A DNA stretch of 64,000 nt from Thermoanaerobacter uzonensis DSM 18761 (GCF_900129115.1 NZ_FQUR01000006.1:62001-126000), one strand, 5' to 3'; shown: positions 41,738 through 51,524, numbered from the stretch's first letter. The notes: generated from the sequence alone by a model not told the origin. Numbers and translations: made by a program.

Positions 41738-44485
41738 TTGACAAACAAAGAGAGGGTTTTTAATTTAATAAAAGAGCAGTCAAAAGATATAAATATTAAA
41801 GAAAAGAAGGGATTGACTGCCCAAGAAATTGCCAAAAAATTGAATTTGAGAAGGAATGTAGCAAGCCATTTATTAAATGAACTTTATAAAGAAGGCAAAA
41901 TAATAAAAATAAACACAAGGCCTGTCTATTTTTTAGACAAAGAAGTTTATGAAAAGAAGGCAAAAGAATTCAAAGAAACGGCTAAAACCTTGGATTCAAC
42001 TGTAAAGGTTTCAAACGATGACCCTTTTACAAAGCTTATAGGATATAACGGCAGCCTGAAAACACAAGTGAAGTTATGTAAATCAGCGGCTTCTTATCCT
42101 CCCAATGGACTACCTATTTTGCTAATTGGAAATACAGGAGTAGGTAAAAGTTTTATTGCACAACTTATTTACGAATATGCTAAATCCATTGGTGCTATAG
42201 ATGAAAATGCTCCTTATGTAATATTTAATTGTGCTGAATACGCCAATAATCCTGAACTATTGTCAGCAAATCTTTTTGGCTATGTGAAAGGGGCATTTAC
42301 AGGGGCGGATAGAGATAAGCCGGGCCTTTTAGAGGAAGCAGACGGCGGGTATTTATTTTTAGATGAGGTTCACAGGCTTCCGCCAGAAGGGCAGGAAAAA
42401 CTGTTTCTATTTTTGGACAAAGGCATATTTAGAAGGCTTGGTGAGACAGGCAACTGGAGGACAGCAAAAGTAAGGTTTATCTTTGCCACAACTGAAGACC
42501 CTGAGCAAACTCTTACAAAGACTTTTTTAAGAAGGATACCATTAGTTGTAAGCATCCCCTCTTTCTATGATAGGCCTTTACATGAAAGGTTACAACTTAT
42601 CTATAACTTTTACAAAAATGAGGCCAAAAATTTGGGAATGGATATTTTAATAAGCAAACAAGTGCTGAATGTTCTTCTTAAGACCAAAATATCTGGCAAC
42701 ATTGGTAAACTTATAAATGTAATAAAATACAGCTGTGCTCAAGCCTATAACCATGTTATAAGAGAGAAAACAAATATATTGCGAATTCATCTATATGACC
42801 TACCAAGAGAAATGCAGGCCGATTTAGATATAATAAAAAGTAATTTTCATTTTAACGGTATGTTGATTTCTCATAATAGAAAAGATGAAGATTTGATATG
42901 GGACAAAGAAGACAATAAAGATGTATATGAAGTAGTAAGCAAAATATTTGTGCTATTTGAGAAATATAGTAGTAGGGAAATAAATGCTGACAGTTTTAAA
43001 AAAGATGCTTTGATTTATTTAAATGAGTTTACAGATAAAATAATTTTTAAAAACGATAACACGTATATAGATTCAATAGTTTTCAATGCTATTAAAAACG
43101 TAGTAGAAAATGTGCTAAATATAATACAAAATATGTACGGAATTAAATATTATGGCAATTCGGTTTTGGTATTGACCCATTTTATTAATTATTTATTAAG
43201 CGATGTAACTTACGAGAAGTATTCTGAGAATATAAAAGTGGTATTGGGTGTTTTGAAAAATGTTTTTCCCAAAGAGTTTATAATAGCTAATAAAATGGTA
43301 GAACTTATTGAAGTTAACCTGGATGTCAAGCTCAACCAAATAGCTGTAATTTATTTTACACTTTATATTAAAAGCTTAAATAAAAGTGACAATTCAAATC
43401 TGATAAATTCTATAATAATAGCCCATGGTTATTCAACTGCCAGCAGCATAGCCAGTGTCGCCAATAGGCTTTTGGGACAGTTTGTTTTTGAAGCTTTTGA
43501 TATGCCAATTGAGATGTCGACACAAGAGATTATGCTAAAAGTTCAAGATTATTTAAAAAATATAGATACCTCCAAAGGCATTATTATATTAGTAGACATG
43601 GGTTCTTTAGAGGAGATATACAAGTCTTTAACTGACATTGTAGAGGGAGACATAGCAATTATTAATAATATTACTACTCAATTGGCTTTAGACGTAGGAA
43701 ATAGAATATTGCAAAATCAACCTTTAGAGCAAATTGTAACAGAGGCTATACAGAAAAATAGCAGCAGTTATAGATTCATTGAATCTCAAAAAAATAGAGA
43801 AAATGCCATTCTAACAACTTGTGTGACAGGAATCGGCACAGCAGTGAAAATAAAAGACCTTTTAAAAGAATGTTTTACAAATGAAGATATTGAGATTATT
43901 CCATATGATTACAGCAGATTAAAAGGCAATGGGATAAAAGATGAGATATTCAAAAATTTTAATGTTAAGCTAATCATTGGGACAGCTGACCCTGGAATAA
44001 AAGATATACCTTATTTATCTTTAGAAGATTTAATTGCTGGCAAAGGAGATGTCTTGTTAAGTAAAATATTAAGAGGTATTGTCGACGATGAAACTATACA
44101 GCAAATCAATCAAACGATAGTCCGACTTTTTTCTTTACAAAATGTATTACATCACTTGACTATATTAAACCCTGATAAAATAATTGCTCAGGTTGAAAAA
44201 GCTATATCGGATTTAGAAAGATTTATTGGGGTTAGATTTTCCAATGATTTAAAAATTAGTTTGTATATACATGTCAGTGTAATGATTGAAAGACTAGTGA
44301 TGAAAGAACCAATAACCTCTTACAGTAATTTAGAGGAATTTGAACAGTGTCATAGACAGTTCATAGATTTTGTTAAAGCTTCTTTTAGTGTCATAGAAGA
44401 AACTTATAAAGTGGATATACCGACGACGGAAATAGGGTTTATATATGACTTGATAGTTACAAAAATAAAAGATTTACCAGTATAA
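41738..44485 (+). CDS. LevR-type sigma-54-dependent PTS regulator
   Basis: A 915-residue activator with the full classical order. A winged helix (GLTAQEIAKKLNLRRNVASHLL) occupies about residues 20-65. An AAA+ domain (Walker A IGNTGVGKS about 133, GAFTGAD about 185) is followed by PRD1 (about 410-540). An EIIA-Man-like domain contains IIAHGYSTASSIASVANRLL (about 560), an EIIB-like domain has TTCVTGIGTAVKI (about 694), and PRD2 lies at about 820-910. It should drive the sigma-54 promoter at 44597. TTG 41738 follows AAAGGGGAG. It ends in a terminator. Confidence 0.92.
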   Translation: MTNKERVFNLIKEQSKDINIKEKKGLTAQEIAKKLNLRRNVASHLLNELYKEGKIIKINTRPVYFLDKEVYEKKAKEFKETAKTLDSTVKVSNDDPFTKLIGYNGSLKTQVKLCKSAASYPPNGLPILLIGNTGVGKSFIAQLIYEYAKSIGAIDENAPYVIFNCAEYANNPELLSANLFGYVKGAFTGADRDKPGLLEEADGGYLFLDEVHRLPPEGQEKLFLFLDKGIFRRLGETGNWRTAKVRFIFATTEDPEQTLTKTFLRRIPLVVSIPSFYDRPLHERLQLIYNFYKNEAKNLGMDILISKQVLNVLLKTKISGNIGKLINVIKYSCAQAYNHVIREKTNILRIHLYDLPREMQADLDIIKSNFHFNGMLISHNRKDEDLIWDKEDNKDVYEVVSKIFVLFEKYSSREINADSFKKDALIYLNEFTDKIIFKNDNTYIDSIVFNAIKNVVENVLNIIQNMYGIKYYGNSVLVLTHFINYLLSDVTYEKYSENIKVVLGVLKNVFPKEFIIANKMVELIEVNLDVKLNQIAVIYFTLYIKSLNKSDNSNLINSIIIAHGYSTASSIASVANRLLGQFVFEAFDMPIEMSTQEIMLKVQDYLKNIDTSKGIIILVDMGSLEEIYKSLTDIVEGDIAIINNITTQLALDVGNRILQNQPLEQIVTEAIQKNSSSYRFIESQKNRENAILTTCVTGIGTAVKIKDLLKECFTNEDIEIIPYDYSRLKGNGIKDEIFKNFNVKLIIGTADPGIKDIPYLSLEDLIAGKGDVLLSKILRGIVDDETIQQINQTIVRLFSLQNVLHHLTILNPDKIIAQVEKAISDLERFIGVRFSNDLKISLYIHVSVMIERLVMKEPITSYSNLEEFEQCHRQFIDFVKASFSVIEETYKVDIPTTEIGFIYDLIVTKIKDLPV

Positions 44486-44535
44486 AATAACCTTGCAATA
44501 ACTTTTAAAATAAACGAAATTATATTTGATTTCTA

Positions 44536-44564
44536 GGCATTCCTTCGATAGGAATGCTTTTTTG
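44536..44564 (+). terminator. Terminator of the LevR-type regulator gene
   Basis: GGCATTCC-TTCGAT-AGGAATGC is followed by TTTTTTG. Confidence 0.88.
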
Positions 44565-44596
44565 TATATCAATGCTGTTAAAATTAATTACACTCT

Positions 44597-44613
44597 TTGG
44601 CATGCTTTTTGCT
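44597..44613 (+). promoter_or_regulatory. Sigma-54 promoter of the mannose-family PTS operon
   Basis: TTGGCATG-CTTT-TTGCT: GG at 44599-44600, ten bases, GC at 44611-44612, matching TGGYRYR-N4-TTGCW. It lies 47 bases upstream of the true EIIB start. An apparent longer EIIB frame would run through it, which argues for the start at 44660. Confidence 0.88.
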
Positions 44614-44659
44614 AAAGATATATAGTGAAAACAAATTCAAACTGAAAGGAGGGGAGTTA

Positions 44660-45133
44660 TTGTCAGTTCCTAATATTTTATTAACACGTATAGATAATCG
44701 TTTAGTTCATGGGCAAGTAGGAGTTACTTGGGTAAAATCTTTAGGAGCAAATTTGATCGTTGTTGTAGATGATGAAGTAGCTAATGATCCTTTACAGCAG
44801 CAGCTGATGAAGATGACAGCAGAAATGGCAGGTGTAGGGATTCGTTTTTTTACCATAGAACACACTATAAATATAATTCACAAAGCTTCTCCAACTCAGA
44901 AAATTTTTATAGTGTGCAAAACTCCGCAAGTTGTTAGAAAATTAGTAGATGGGGGAGTACCTATAAAAGAAGTGAATGTTGGTAATATGCATTTTTCACC
45001 AGGTAAAAAACAACTAAGTAAAAAAGTATATGTAGATGACAATGATTTAGAAGATTTGCACTATATAAGTTCAAAAGGGGTGGAAGTGTATATACAAGAT
45101 ACTCCTGACGATAAAAAAGAATATTTACAATGA
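44660..45133 (+). CDS. PTS EIIB component, mannose/sorbose/GalNAc family
   Basis: A 157-residue cytoplasmic phosphocarrier. The phospho-histidine is in RIDNRLVHGQVGVTWV near the N-terminus, followed by the family block ANLIVVVDDEVANDPLQQ. TTG 44660 is the start: GAAAGGAGGGG lies just before it and the upstream extension crosses the sigma-54 promoter. With the following three genes it makes a complete mannose-family system. Neighbouring tagatose-pathway genes point to galactosamine or GalNAc as substrate (AgaB/AgaV-like). Confidence 0.9.
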   Translation: MSVPNILLTRIDNRLVHGQVGVTWVKSLGANLIVVVDDEVANDPLQQQLMKMTAEMAGVGIRFFTIEHTINIIHKASPTQKIFIVCKTPQVVRKLVDGGVPIKEVNVGNMHFSPGKKQLSKKVYVDDNDLEDLHYISSKGVEVYIQDTPDDKKEYLQ

Positions 45134-45147
45134 GGAGGTTTGATTGA

Positions 45148-45942
45148 ATGCATAGCATTACATTGATGCAAGCTTTGCTTTTAACTTTAATGGCGATAAT
45201 AGTAGGTGTGGATTTTTGGCTTGAAGCATTTTTCCTTTTTAGACCGATAATTGTTGGAACTTTAACGGGATTGATACTTGGTGATGTACACACAGGCTTA
45301 ATTGCTGGTGGGTTAACTGAACTGGCATTTGCAGGATTAACACCCGCTGGAGGAACGCAACCACCCAATCCAATTTTAGCAGGATTAATGACAACAGTTA
45401 TTGCTTTTACAACAGGTGCAGATCCTAAAACAGCAATAGGATTAGCATTACCTTTTAGTTTTCTAATGCAGTATATTATTTTATTCTATTACTCTAGCTT
45501 TTCGTTTTTCATGACAAAAGCTGATAAGTATGCAGAAGAAGCAAACGTAAAAGGACTTGCCAAAATAAATATTTTAACTACTTCTATTGTTGCTCTAAGC
45601 TATGGAATAATCGTCTTTTTAAGTGTATATGTTGCACAGGATTTGATGAAAACAGTTGTGCAATCAATGCCAGCTTGGTTGGCTCATGGTTTTGAAGTAG
45701 CAGGCGGAATATTGCCGGCGGTAGGATTTGGTATGTTGCTTAGAGTTATGATGAAAGCAGAATACACGCCATATTTTATAATAGGATTTTTTATAGCTTC
45801 TTTCCTACCTTTTTCAAATTTATTGCCTATTGCGGTAATAGGTGCAGCTTTAGCACTTTACGAGTATTTCCGTACAAAAGATCAGTATCTTTTAAATAAT
45901 GTAGTGGCAACGAAGGGAGATGAGTATAGTGACGGGATCTAA
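45148..45942 (+). CDS. PTS EIIC component, mannose/sorbose/GalNAc family
   Basis: A 264-residue membrane protein with about 7-8 helices. The family block GDVHTGLIAGGLTELAFAGL and the GGTQPPNPILAGLM loop are clear. It forms the sugar channel together with EIID. The ATG follows AGGAGGTTTG. Its 3' end overlaps the start of the EIID gene by about 23 bases, showing tight coupling. Confidence 0.9.
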   Translation: MHSITLMQALLLTLMAIIVGVDFWLEAFFLFRPIIVGTLTGLILGDVHTGLIAGGLTELAFAGLTPAGGTQPPNPILAGLMTTVIAFTTGADPKTAIGLALPFSFLMQYIILFYYSSFSFFMTKADKYAEEANVKGLAKINILTTSIVALSYGIIVFLSVYVAQDLMKTVVQSMPAWLAHGFEVAGGILPAVGFGMLLRVMMKAEYTPYFIIGFFIASFLPFSNLLPIAVIGAALALYEYFRTKDQYLLNNVVATKGDEYSDGI

Positions 45943-46732
45943 TAAAAAAATGTTGACAAAAAAAGATATAACAAAACTAGCAATTTTTTCTTCACTTTTA
46001 CAAGCCAGTTTTAACTATGAAAGAATGCAGGCAGGAGGATTTACTTTAGCACAATTACCATTTTTGAGAAAGGTATATAAAGATGATAAAAAAGGCCTTT
46101 CAGAGGCTATGAAGGACAACTTAGAATTTATAAATACTCATCCTAATTTAGTGGGATTTTTAATGGGCCTGCTGCTTTCTTTAGAAGAAAGTCATGAAGA
46201 TAGAGGAGTAATTAGAGGATTAAAAGTGGCCTTGTTTGGTCCTCTGGCAGGTATTGGAGATGCTATTTTTTGGTTTACTTTACTTCCGATAATGGTAGGT
46301 ATTAGTGCTTCTTTTGCTATGCAAGGAAGCTTAATTGGACCAATTTTGTTTTTTGCAGTGTATCTAAGCATCTGGTTATTACGTATTCCTTTAACTCATC
46401 TTGGCTATACTTTAGGTGTAAACGCTATAGACCTAATTAAAGAGCAATCAAAAATATTTTCTAAAGCAGCTTCTATACTTGGTGTTACTGTTATTGGAGG
46501 ATTAATAGCCACATATGTGCATATTGAAGTATTAACTAAGATTCCAATAAATAAAGACCATGTTATATCATTGCAAACAGAATTTTTTGACAAAATTTTC
46601 CCTAATATTTTACCTTTAGGGTATACTTTATTGATGTTTTACCTATTAAAGAAGAAAAAAGTAAGCCCAGTTATATTGATATTAATAACATTCTTTATGG
46701 CGATATTCTTCTCATATTTAGGGGTTTTATGA
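45920..46732 (+). CDS. PTS EIID component, mannose/sorbose/GalNAc family
   Basis: A 270-residue membrane protein with the EIID signatures SLLQASFNYERMQAGGF near the N-terminus, and ALFGPLAGIGDAIFWFTLLP with C-terminal membrane helices. EIID is found only in the mannose superfamily and is needed for transport with EIIC. The start may be ATG 45920 or GTG 45929; both lie inside the EIIC gene after AGGGAGATGAG. The EIIA gene starts one base after its stop. Confidence 0.9.
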   Translation: MSIVTGSNKKMLTKKDITKLAIFSSLLQASFNYERMQAGGFTLAQLPFLRKVYKDDKKGLSEAMKDNLEFINTHPNLVGFLMGLLLSLEESHEDRGVIRGLKVALFGPLAGIGDAIFWFTLLPIMVGISASFAMQGSLIGPILFFAVYLSIWLLRIPLTHLGYTLGVNAIDLIKEQSKIFSKAASILGVTVIGGLIATYVHIEVLTKIPINKDHVISLQTEFFDKIFPNILPLGYTLLMFYLLKKKKVSPVILILITFFMAIFFSYLGVL

Positions 46733-46733
46733 T

Positions 46734-47183
46734 ATGCATGATACTGTGATCATCATTACAGGACATGGGAATTATGCAACTGGGCTAAAAAGTTCAATTC
46801 AGCTTATAGCTGGGATTATTGATGGTGCGTATGCAATAGATTTTAAGGAAAATGATTCAGATATGAGTTTGAAATATAAGATCAAGGAAATATTGGACAA
46901 ATATCCTAATTCACCAGTTTTAATCATATGTGATATTGTTGGAGGAACACCTTTTAAAGTAGCTTCTGAATTTGCTGTTTCGGGTGATAAAAAAATAGAA
47001 TTGGTAGCAGGGTGTAATTTAAGCGCTTTATTAGAAATAGTTTTGCAAAAGGATAAATTGTCAATTTCTGAGTTGGCTAATCTTGCTGTGAAAACTACTA
47101 AAAATAGTGTATTAAATTTTACACAGTATAATGAACATCATAAAGATGATGAAGGAACAGAGAAAATGAAGGAGGGTATTTAA
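46734..47183 (+). CDS. PTS EIIA component, mannose family
   Basis: A 149-residue cytoplasmic phosphocarrier that accepts phosphate from HPr on the histidine in IIITGHGNYATGLKSS. The CDIVGGTPFKVA motif is also typical. It completes the IIB-IIC-IID-IIA set. A hairpin with a T-run follows, so the transporter genes may be expressed more strongly than the enzyme genes downstream. Confidence 0.9.
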   Translation: MHDTVIIITGHGNYATGLKSSIQLIAGIIDGAYAIDFKENDSDMSLKYKIKEILDKYPNSPVLIICDIVGGTPFKVASEFAVSGDKKIELVAGCNLSALLEIVLQKDKLSISELANLAVKTTKNSVLNFTQYNEHHKDDEGTEKMKEGI

Positions 47184-47195
47184 GAGAGATTATTA

Positions 47196-47240
47196 TTCTG
47201 CACTAGGGTGCTTTAAATGCCTGGTGCAGAATAGTTTTTT
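47196..47240 (+). terminator. Terminator between PTS and enzyme genes of the amino-sugar operon
   Basis: TTCTGCACTAGG pairs with CCTGGTGCAGAA (one G.U), then TAGTTTTTT. As no promoter is obvious before the aldolase, it is probably a partial terminator. Confidence 0.75.
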
Positions 47241-47303
47241 AGAACAGTTAAATAGGTTCAATATTTAAAATATATTTAGTGGTTTTATACTGAGTTTGAA
47301 TAG

Positions 47304-48170
47304 GTGGTGAACAAAGTGTCATTAGTCAATACAAAAAAGATGCTTGAAGATGCTAAAAAAAACAAATATGCTGTAGGAGCCTTTAACGTGCACAACCTTG
47401 AAACTTTAAAAGCTGTTGCAAAAGCTGCATATGAAATGAGGTCACCTTTAATTTTACAGACAACACCGGGTACAATAAAACATGCAGGAGAAGACTATAT
47501 AGCTGCAATGGCAAAAGTCGCATCAGAAAAATATGACATACCAATAGCACTACATTTAGACCACGGAAATTCCTTTGACCTCGTTGTAAAATGCATAAGA
47601 GCAGGTTACACTTCAGTAATGATTGACGGCTCAATGCTTTCCTATGAACAAAATGTCGAACTGACAAAAAAAGTTGTAGAAGTAGCTCATGCAGCAGGGG
47701 TGACTGTAGAAGCAGAACTTGGGAGTATAGTAGGCGTTGAAGACGATATGTACGTAAAAGAAGATAAAAGTGCATTTACAGATCCTGAAATGGCAGCGGA
47801 TTTTGTAGAGAAGACAGGAGTTGACTCATTAGCTATAGCAATTGGCACGGCCCATGGGATGTACAAAGGAGAAGTAAAACTTGACTTTGAAAGGCTAAAA
47901 GAAATAGCGAGCTTAGTAGACATTCCATTGGTACTTCATGGTGCATCAGGAGTTCCTGATGAGTTGGTAAAAAAAGCTATAGCACTGGGTATATGCAAAT
48001 TAAACATTGCTACAGAATTAAAAATTCCTTTTGCAAATGCAATAAAAGAAGTATTTAAAAATAACCCAGATGAGAGCGATCCAAGAAAATTCCTTGCACC
48101 TGGAGAAAGAGCAATAGAAGAAGTCGTAAAAGAAAAAATAAAACTTTTTGGCTGTGGTGAAAGAGCATGA
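47304..48170 (+). CDS. Class II ketose-bisphosphate aldolase (tagatose-1,6-bisphosphate type)
   Basis: A 288-residue zinc-dependent aldolase of the Fba/GatY/KbaY family. The zinc and catalytic motifs are IALHLDHGNSFDLVVKCI, VEAELGSIVGVED, AIGTAHGMYKG and LVLHGASGVPD. It splits tagatose- or fructose-1,6-bisphosphate to DHAP and glyceraldehyde 3-phosphate. Context with AgaS and a 1-phosphofructokinase-family kinase favours tagatose-1,6-bisphosphate. The usable start may lie slightly inside the frame (a GTG after AATAGGTGGTG). It overlaps the kinase gene by four bases. Confidence 0.88.
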   Translation: MVNKVSLVNTKKMLEDAKKNKYAVGAFNVHNLETLKAVAKAAYEMRSPLILQTTPGTIKHAGEDYIAAMAKVASEKYDIPIALHLDHGNSFDLVVKCIRAGYTSVMIDGSMLSYEQNVELTKKVVEVAHAAGVTVEAELGSIVGVEDDMYVKEDKSAFTDPEMAADFVEKTGVDSLAIAIGTAHGMYKGEVKLDFERLKEIASLVDIPLVLHGASGVPDELVKKAIALGICKLNIATELKIPFANAIKEVFKNNPDESDPRKFLAPGERAIEEVVKEKIKLFGCGERA

Positions 48171-49096
48171 TATTGACAGTCACTTTAAATCCCTCAGTTG
48201 ACAGAAGTTACAGAGTAGACAATTTTCAAGTGGGCAAAATTTTCAGAGCCCAGGAAGAAAACAGCGTGGCAGGTGGCAAGGGAATCAATGTAACAAAGGT
48301 TATAAAAACATTGGGAGAGGAGGTAACAGCAACAGGATTTTTAGGCGGTAAATCGGGAGAATTCATAGAAGAAGAGCTTAACAAAATAGGTGTCAAATGT
48401 AGCTTTATCAAAATAGATGGAGAAACTCGCACATGTATAGCAATTTTAGATCCTGTATCAAAAACTCAGACGGAAATCTTGGAAAAGGGACCTTATGTGT
48501 CTCAGGAGCATGTAGAAAAATTTTTAGACAATTTTAATGAACTATCAAAGAGCTGCAATATCATAACAGCCTCAGGCAGTGCACCTTCTGGTGTTCCTGA
48601 AGATATCTATATAGAACTAATAAATATCTCAAAGCAAAACGGTGCCAAATTAATTTTAGATACGAGCGGTGCATACCTATCAAAAGCCATTAGAGCAAAA
48701 CCATTTATGATTAAACCTAACAAAGAAGAAGTAGAAAAACTGCTCAATAGAGAATTAGAAAATATTGAAGAAATCAAAAAAGCGGCTTTAGAGCTCAAAC
48801 AGTTTGGAATAACTATTGTGTCAATATCTTTAGGCAGTGAAGGTTCTATCGTTGCATGTGAGGAGGGAGTATTTAGACTTATACCACCTCAAATAAAAGT
48901 AGCAAGCCCTGTGGGCTCAGGGGACTCATATGTTGCAGGTATGGCAGTAGGCATAAAAAGAGGATTTGATATTGTTGATGCTGCGATATTAGCAACTGCA
49001 TGTGGAACGGCAAATGCCATGTATTACAAGACAGGATATGTTACATTAGAGAATGTTGAGCATTTAAAAAATAATGTAAAGGTCGAAAAACTTTAA
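48167..49096 (+). CDS. Tagatose-6-phosphate / fructose-1-phosphate kinase (PfkB family)
   Basis: A 309-residue PfkB-family sugar kinase. Signatures are TLNPSVDRSYRVDNFQVGK at the N-terminus, VAGGKGINVTKVIKTLG, and the catalytic VASPVGSGDSYVAGMAVG. LacC and FruK share this pattern and cannot be separated by eye. Between a bisphosphate aldolase and AgaS, tagatose-6-phosphate kinase is the more likely role. It overlaps the preceding gene by ATGA. Confidence 0.88.
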   Translation: MILTVTLNPSVDRSYRVDNFQVGKIFRAQEENSVAGGKGINVTKVIKTLGEEVTATGFLGGKSGEFIEEELNKIGVKCSFIKIDGETRTCIAILDPVSKTQTEILEKGPYVSQEHVEKFLDNFNELSKSCNIITASGSAPSGVPEDIYIELINISKQNGAKLILDTSGAYLSKAIRAKPFMIKPNKEEVEKLLNRELENIEEIKKAALELKQFGITIVSISLGSEGSIVACEEGVFRLIPPQIKVASPVGSGDSYVAGMAVGIKRGFDIVDAAILATACGTANAMYYKTGYVTLENVEHLKNNVKVEKL

Positions 49097-49118
49097 AAAA
49101 ACAAGGAGGTATAAAAAT

Positions 49119-50282
49119 ATGATATTAGGTTACAGTGAAGAACAATTAAAAGAAAAGAAAGGTTATGCTACAGCGAAAGAAATAAATCAGCAGCCGCGAT
49201 TATGGAGAGAACTTTTTAATATTCTTTTACATCAAAAAAGAGAAATCACTGAGTTTTTAAATCCAATATTCCAAATAAAAGATTTAAAAATTATACTAAC
49301 TGGTGCAGGAACATCTGCTTTTGTAGGCTATAGCAGTGAAGGCTATTTGAGGAGAATGCTTGGCTTAGACATTGAAGCAATTGATACTACAGATATTGTT
49401 GCATCACCAGAGAACTTTTTCTTTAAAGACAAACCTACTCTTTTAATTTCCCATGGAAGGTCTGGTGATAGTCCAGAAAGCCTAGCTACAATAGAGTTAG
49501 CAGAAAAAATTATAAAAGATGTTTATTTTTTAAACATCACCTGCAATAAAGATGGCAAAATGGCAAAAAGCACAATTGACAAGAAAAATTGTTTAAACAT
49601 ATTTATGCCTGAAGAAGCAAATGATGAAGGTTTTGCAATGACAAGTAGTTTCACATGTATGCTTTTAACAGATTTAATGCTGCCACACATAGAACAAATT
49701 GAGAGCAAAAAAGACCTCTTTGAAAAATTAGCAAAAGAAGCAGAGAGAATAATAGAGGAAGATGCAAGGTTAGTAGAAGAAATATCAAAAAATGACTATG
49801 ACAGATTGATATACTTGGGCAGTGGCAACTTAAAAGGATGTGCTGCAGAAGCTGCATTAAAATCTTTAGAATTATCACGAGGAGAAGTAAATACTAATTT
49901 TAACACCTCTTTAGGATTTAGACATGGTCCCAAATCTGTTATAAATGATAAAACACTTATAGGATTTTTTGTATCAAACAATCCTTATACACAAAAATAT
50001 GATTTAGACCTCATAAAAGAGATAGCAAATGAACCCGGGAAAAGAAAATTAATGGCTTTTATGCCGGAAGATTTGCAAATAGATGGAATAGATTATATAT
50101 TCAAATTGAGACAGGACTTTACCAATGTAGAAGAAGCTTTTTTAACACCTTTGTACATTATTTATGCACAAATTTTAGCTTTTTATAAGTCCTTGAATCT
50201 AGGGATAACACCTGATGATCCAAATCCTGAAGGAAGAGTAAATAGGGTTGTTAAAGGGGTAATAATTTATGAATATGTTTAA
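49119..50282 (+). CDS. agaS: SIS-domain sugar isomerase/deaminase AgaS
   Basis: A 387-residue protein with two SIS domains (IILTGAGTSAFVGYSSEGYL; LLISHGRSGDSPESLATIELA; IYLGSGNLKGCAAEAALKSLEL; FRHGPKSVINDKTL). It matches AgaS, the galactosamine-6-phosphate deaminase/isomerase that forms tagatose-6-phosphate in the GalNAc pathway. ATG follows AAGGAGGT. A hairpin terminator comes after it. GalNAc use would also need a deacetylase; nagA at the window end could serve. Confidence 0.9.
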   Translation: MILGYSEEQLKEKKGYATAKEINQQPRLWRELFNILLHQKREITEFLNPIFQIKDLKIILTGAGTSAFVGYSSEGYLRRMLGLDIEAIDTTDIVASPENFFFKDKPTLLISHGRSGDSPESLATIELAEKIIKDVYFLNITCNKDGKMAKSTIDKKNCLNIFMPEEANDEGFAMTSSFTCMLLTDLMLPHIEQIESKKDLFEKLAKEAERIIEEDARLVEEISKNDYDRLIYLGSGNLKGCAAEAALKSLELSRGEVNTNFNTSLGFRHGPKSVINDKTLIGFFVSNNPYTQKYDLDLIKEIANEPGKRKLMAFMPEDLQIDGIDYIFKLRQDFTNVEEAFLTPLYIIYAQILAFYKSLNLGITPDDPNPEGRVNRVVKGVIIYEYV

Positions 50283-50290
50283 GGTTTTGT

Positions 50291-50332
50291 TAGCCATTGG
50301 AGATTTATATAACACTCCATGGCTTTATTTTT
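50291..50332 (+). terminator. Terminator of the amino-sugar operon
   Basis: AGCCAT-T-GGAG pairs with CTCC-ATGGCT (one bulged T), then TTATTTTTT. Confidence 0.8.
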
Positions 50333-50414
50333 TAAATAGCTTAACAAATTTCCAATTATTTTTTAAATTTTTTTCAACAAAAAAGAAGGATTTTTCGAAA
50401 TGATGTAGAATACA

Positions 50415-50444
50415 TATAATATAAGTTTGTCGAATCAATAAACT
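50415..50444 (+). promoter_or_regulatory. Promoter -10 and XylR-type operator of the xyl cluster
   Basis: TATAAT (50415-50420) is followed at once by AGTTTGTCGAATCAATAAACT (50424-50444, AGTTTRT arms around seven bases). The arms resemble the Bacillus XylR operator, where a ROK repressor binds AGTTTGTT repeats at the transcription start. A ROK regulator is encoded at 60496. Confidence 0.6.
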
Positions 50445-50463
50445 ATTAGGAGTGGTTGCATAA

Positions 50464-51492
50464 ATGAAGAGGAAATTAAAAAACAGCGTTGGAATATGGG
50501 CATTTGGCCCGACTGCTACCAGATTTGTTCCTGCAAGATACCGCCCGGAACTTTCAAATGAGACAATGGAAGCAAGAACAGAAAGAGTTCTCAAAGGATT
50601 AGGTGAGTTTATTGATGGCTATGAATACCATTACCCAAATGAGATAAATGAAAATAATGTAAGCAGTATAAAAGAAATATTAGCTAGCGAAGGGAAAGAC
50701 ATATATTGTATAGCTCTTGGCCATCATACAAATCCCAAGTATTCTTTAGGTTCTTTAGTAAATCCTTTTCCTGAAATACGCAAGGAAGCTATAAACATTG
50801 CTAAAGATGGTATAGACTTAGCGTCTTCAGTTGGTGCTAATTTTATAATTTGGCCGGGCGGTGAAGGATATAATTATCCCTTTCAGACAGATTATGAAAA
50901 GATGTGGAATGACTTCATAGACGCAATTGCCATTCTTACAGAACAGGCAAATAAAAAAGGAGTTACTATATTCCTTGAGCATAAAAACAGTGAACCTGCT
51001 ATGAAAGTGGCTATGAGAAGCATAGGTATGACACTGTATGTTATCAATAAAGTTAAAGAAAGGGGAGTAGATACAAGTAATTTAAAGGTCAACATGGATT
51101 GGCAACATCTTATAATGAATGGTGAAAATTTAGCCGAATATGCAAGGCTATTAGCAATGGAAAATAAATTAGGCCATCAGCATGCAAACAGCGGATGGGG
51201 GACTTTTGATGATGATAGTATGGTTGGAGCCTTACGATTTGTGGAGACATTAGAACTTGCCAAAGAATTACAACTTATTGGTTATGGCAAAAATGGCGAG
51301 AGAATAGGTTTTGACCTTTTACCCTATACAGAAGATGCGATAGAAGCTGTTAAAGAGAGTGTGATTCATTGGGAATTTATTTATGATTTAGCTTACAAAA
51401 TAAATATCGAGCATCTATATGAGGCAAAAAGAACCAAGGATGCTGTAAAAGCCTATAAAGAAGTATATAAAGCACTTGGGGCAAAATTTTAA
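50464..51492 (+). CDS. Xylose-isomerase-like TIM-barrel protein
   Basis: A 342-residue cytoplasmic TIM-barrel protein related to sugar isomerases and epimerases of the xylose isomerase/AP endonuclease 2 superfamily. Plausible metal ligands lie in [14 protein letters not shown] (Glu), [11 protein letters not shown] (Asp, His) and [10 protein letters not shown] (His). It is not XylA itself, which is encoded next. Conversion of another pentose or of a released xyloside sugar into the pathway is possible. It is the first gene after the XylR-type operator, with AGGAGTGG before the ATG. Confidence 0.7.
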   Translation: MKRKLKNSVGIWAFGPTATRFVPARYRPELSNETMEARTERVLKGLGEFIDGYEYHYPNEINENNVSSIKEILASEGKDIYCIALGHHTNPKYSLGSLVNPFPEIRKEAINIAKDGIDLASSVGANFIIWPGGEGYNYPFQTDYEKMWNDFIDAIAILTEQANKKGVTIFLEHKNSEPAMKVAMRSIGMTLYVINKVKERGVDTSNLKVNMDWQHLIMNGENLAEYARLLAMENKLGHQHANSGWGTFDDDSMVGALRFVETLELAKELQLIGYGKNGERIGFDLLPYTEDAIEAVKESVIHWEFIYDLAYKINIEHLYEAKRTKDAVKAYKEVYKALGAKF

Positions 51493-51524
51493 ATAATTAT
51501 ATTTTTCAGAAGGAGGAGAACAAA

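Noticed and set aside
44597-44659. N-terminal extension of the EIIB gene to an upstream ATG at 44597
   Set aside because: It would run across the sigma-54 promoter at 44597-44613 and has no ribosome-binding site; TTG 44660 follows a strong one.
50464-51492. Second xylose isomerase
   Set aside because: It lacks the HDRD and EPKPKEP motifs of XylA and is about 100 residues shorter, so it was kept as a TIM-barrel isomerase-like protein.
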